A stretch of 7,236 nt of DNA, from contig DHWW01000271.1 in NCBI GenBank assembly GCA_002413385.1, positions 1 to 7,236 on the forward strand. Direction: 5' to 3'. Under the pieces are notes generated by a model that saw only the letters and a program-made list of their open reading frames with translations, did not search any database and was not told the DNA's origin. Of the stretch, positions 5,374 to 7,236 are shown piece after piece. Position 1 is the stretch's first letter. The number at the start of each line of letters is the position of its first letter. Origin of the DNA: Granulicella sp. UBA5172 (GTDB lineage: Bacteria; Acidobacteriota; Terriglobia; Terriglobales; Acidobacteriaceae). The position numbers and the translations under genes were made by a program.

Positions 5374-6325
5374 CCACCTTCGCTCCTCCACCCTCTACCG
5401 CCTTCTCCAGCTCAAAGCAGAACGGGTCCCCATGCTCCGCGGCATGAGCCTGCACCACCCGCAGAAACTCCTTTGCCGCATGGCTCAACGCCGCCTGTTT
5501 CCGATGCACCAACCGCAACTTCCTCTCCACCTGCAGCTCCGGAACCTGCACCGCCACCAACGCGCCCGATTCCAACTCACTTTCCACCGTCAGCTTCGGC
5601 ACCAGCGCCACCCCATTGCCGCGCTGTACAAATCGTTTGATCGCCTCCAGCGACGGCAGCTCCACGTCCATCTGCAGCGGAGTCTTATGCCGCAGAAACG
5701 TCGCAATCACCTTCTGCCGCAGCGGAGAAGGAACATTATGCGCCACAAACGTCTCCCTCCCCAGCCGCGCAATCGACACCTTCTCCAACTTCGCCAGCGC
5801 ATGCCCCGGACTCATCACGCACACCAGCTCATCCCTGTACACCACCGTCGAAATCACCTGCGGATCAGCCGGCCGAAAGCTCACCACTCCCAGCTCCACC
5901 GAGTGCGACAGCACCTCATCCGCAATCCGGCTCGCCAGCGCCCGCTGCACCGCCACCTTGATCCGGGGATGCTCCCGCCGAAACGCATCCAGCACCGGCA
6001 ACAGGTACAGACACGTGTACTCGTTCGCCGCCAGATCCAATCGCCCCCTGTGCAGCGACCGCAGATCCACCAGCGCCGCCCCCGCATCTTTCCGCAGATT
6101 CAGCATCTTCTGCGCATACTCCAGCAATACTTCTCCGGCATCCGTCAGGATGCCGCCGGGAGACGCCCGCTCCACCAGCGTCTCCCCGAGCTCCGCCTCC
6201 AGCTTCGCAATCACCTGGCTCACCGCCGGCTGCGTCCGGTGCAATCGAGCCGCCGCCCGCGAGAAACTTCTTTCCTCAGCTACCGCGAGAAACGTCTCAA
6301 GCTGAAATAAATCCAAGCGCCCCAC
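5360..6325 (-). CDS. LysR-type transcriptional regulator
   Basis: From GTG 6325 the product has 321 residues, the usual LysR length. A TTG at 6316 would start MDLFQLETFLAV, closer to the family N-terminus; GAGG (6327-6330) is 10 bases from the TTG but only 1 from the GTG, so the TTG may be the real start. Residues about 5-65 are the winged helix-turn-helix: FLAVAEERSFSRAAARLHRT, then the recognition helix QPAVSQVIAKLE (32-43), then L-V-E-R and L-T-D-A-G. Residues about 92-296 fit the two-lobed substrate-binding domain (LYLLPVLDAFRREHP, GVVSF, FVQRGNGVALVP). The effector cannot be read from sequence. A tail of about 24 residues follows the domain. It is divergent from leuA with a LysR-box-like palindrome between them, so autoregulation and control of leuA are plausible. 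Confidence 0.92.
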   Translation of the reverse strand: MGRLDLFQLETFLAVAEERSFSRAAARLHRTQPAVSQVIAKLEAELGETLVERASPGGILTDAGEVLLEYAQKMLNLRKDAGAALVDLRSLHRGRLDLAANEYTCLYLLPVLDAFRREHPRIKVAVQRALASRIADEVLSHSVELGVVSFRPADPQVISTVVYRDELVCVMSPGHALAKLEKVSIARLGRETFVAHNVPSPLRQKVIATFLRHKTPLQMDVELPSLEAIKRFVQRGNGVALVPKLTVESELESGALVAVQVPELQVERKLRLVHRKQAALSHAAKEFLRVVQAHAAEHGDPFCFELEKAVEGGGAKVARNM

Positions 6326-6380
6326 CCCTCTTTGCCCTGCGATGCTCTACGTGACTACGCCCGCGAACCTATACGATCAT

Positions 6381-6386
6381 TAGAAT
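6381..6386 (+). promoter_or_regulatory. Possible -10 element of leuA
   Basis: TAGAAT matches five of six -10 positions, 68 bases before the leuA ATG. No convincing -35 hexamer lies at normal spacing, which is common for promoters that need an activator but is weak support alone. Confidence 0.2.
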
Positions 6387-6408
6387 CTGCAATACATCTG
6401 GCTCTGAG

Positions 6409-6425
6409 CATAAGAGCGCGTTATG
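6409..6425. promoter_or_regulatory. LysR-box-like palindrome between lysR-type gene and leuA
   Basis: CATAA (6409-6413) and TTATG (6421-6425) are perfect inverted arms around 7 bases. The inner form ATAA-N7-TTAT contains T-N11-A (T6411, A6423), the standard layout of LysR-family binding sites. It lies 29 bases before the leuA ATG and about 84 bases before the GTG of the regulator. Confidence 0.4.
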
Positions 6426-6454
6426 ATTCTGTCCAGACGGAAAGGTCTACTTTA

Positions 6455-7236
6455 ATGGCACCCAACAACCACATCGTCTTCTTCGACACCACCCTCCGCG
6501 ACGGCGAGCAGTCCCCCGGCTGCACCATGCACCACGCCGAAAAGCTCCGCATGGCTCACAAAATCGCCGACCTCGGCGTCGACATCCTCGAAGCCGGCTT
6601 CCCCATCGCCTCTCACGGCGACCTCGAGTCCGTCCTCGCCATCGCCAGAGAAGTCCGCGGCCCCAAAATCGCCGCCCTCGCCCGTTGCAAGCGCGAGGAC
6701 ATCGAAGCCGCCGCCCGCGCCATCGAGCCCGCTCAAAAATCCCGCATCCACACCTTCCTCTCCACCTCCGATCTCCACCTCGCCGCCAAGCTCCGCATCA
6801 CCCGCGAGCAAGCCATCGACCAGATCGCAGAGATGGTCGCCTTCGCCCGCACCTTCTGCGAAGACGTCGAGTTCTCCCCTGAAGACGCCACCCGCACCGA
6901 CCCCGATTTCCTCGTCAAAGTCTGCGAGGTCGCCATCCAGGCCGGAGCCACCACCCTCAACCTCCCCGACACCGTCGGCTACTGCCTCCCCCAGGACTAC
7001 GCCGCCATGTTCCGCATGGTCCTCGATCGCGTCTCCGGCGCGAAGGACATCGTCCTCTCCGCCCACTGCCACGACGACCTCGGCCTCGCCGTCGCCAACA
7101 CCATCGCCTCCATCGAAGCCGGAGTCCGCCAGGTCGAGTGCTCCATCAACGGCATCGGCGAGCGAGCCGGCAACGCCGCCCTCGAAGAGATCGCGGCCAT
7201 CCTCATGGTCCGCAAAGACAAGCTCCCCTACACCGA
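6455..7236 (+). CDS. leuA: 2-isopropylmalate synthase, 3' end beyond window
   Basis: The enzyme condenses acetyl-CoA with 2-oxoisovalerate to give 2-isopropylmalate, the committed step of leucine biosynthesis in the cytoplasm. ATG 6455 follows AAGG (6442-6445) by 9 bases. The 260 complete residues seen cover most of the TIM-barrel catalytic domain: FFDTTLRDGEQSPG (9-22), LEAGFP (45-50), EFSPEDATRTD (139-149), TLNLPDTVGY (167-176), the metal-binding HCHDDLG (204-210) and GIGERAGNAALEE (233-245). These motifs fit 2-isopropylmalate synthase better than homocitrate or citramalate synthase, though the related enzymes share most of them. The frame is open to the window end; the C-terminal leucine-feedback domain is not visible. 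Codons end in C very often, which gives a long acidic shadow frame on the other strand. A divergent LysR-type gene and a LysR-box-like site lie just upstream. Confidence 0.95.
   Translation, partial: MAPNNHIVFFDTTLRDGEQSPGCTMHHAEKLRMAHKIADLGVDILEAGFPIASHGDLESVLAIAREVRGPKIAALARCKREDIEAAARAIEPAQKSRIHTFLSTSDLHLAAKLRITREQAIDQIAEMVAFARTFCEDVEFSPEDATRTDPDFLVKVCEVAIQAGATTLNLPDTVGYCLPQDYAAMFRMVLDRVSGAKDIVLSAHCHDDLGLAVANTIASIEAGVRQVECSINGIGERAGNAALEEIAAILMVRKDKLPYT

Noticed and set aside
5032..5640. Pro/Ser/His-rich plus-strand frame
   Set aside because: Low-complexity shadow lying across the Spy-like start and the LysR C-terminus, with no upstream Shine-Dalgarno of note.
4970..6310. 446-codon plus-strand open frame opposite the Spy-like and LysR genes
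   Set aside because: Its product is an unnatural mix of His, Arg, Leu and Gln with no domain or Shine-Dalgarno, while the opposite strand encodes clear Spy-like and LysR proteins. It is a shadow of their codon bias.
6452..7072. 206-codon minus-strand open frame opposite leuA
   Set aside because: Gly/Glu/Asp/Val-rich shadow of leuA, whose own motifs are unmistakable.

Overview
The window looks like chromosomal DNA from a GC-rich Gram-negative bacterium, most likely an acidobacterium of the class Terriglobia (Granulicella, Edaphobacter or Terriglobus type). This is inferred from the set of envelope proteins, the repeated use of TTG/GTG starts and strongly C-ending codons. No marker gene proves the lineage. 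There is no RNA gene, CRISPR array, insertion sequence or prophage.

Bases 1-3690 are read on the plus strand. The first gene is the 3' part of a proline-rich TonB-family protein whose linker carries six regularly spaced V-x-L-G motifs. It is followed by a secreted protein of about 594 residues with an M48 peptidase-like domain in which the zinc motif HExxH reads FQVAH, so it is probably a dead protease. This gene ends in a strong intrinsic terminator. The third gene is a 200-residue outer-membrane beta-barrel protein.

Bases 3985-6325 are read on the minus strand. They hold a second 200-residue beta-barrel protein, which shares motifs with the first and points towards it. Next come a small periplasmic Spy/CpxP-like protein with two LTxxQ-type motifs and a LysR-type regulator. 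Strong hairpin terminators follow the second barrel gene and the Spy-like gene. The Spy-like gene has a candidate ECF-sigma promoter.

From 6455 to the window end the plus strand carries the 5' two-fifths to half of leuA (2-isopropylmalate synthase), divergent from the LysR gene. The shared spacer contains a perfect ATAA-N7-TTAT palindrome of LysR-box form.

Functionally, five of the seven genes concern the cell envelope (energy transduction, periplasmic quality control or scaffolding, outer-membrane barrels, stress chaperone). The other two are a regulator and a leucine biosynthesis gene. The long opposite-strand frames over the protease-like, LysR and leuA genes are shadows. The most interesting items are the inactivated M48-like protein, the periodic TonB linker, the convergent barrel paralogues and the LysR box before leuA.
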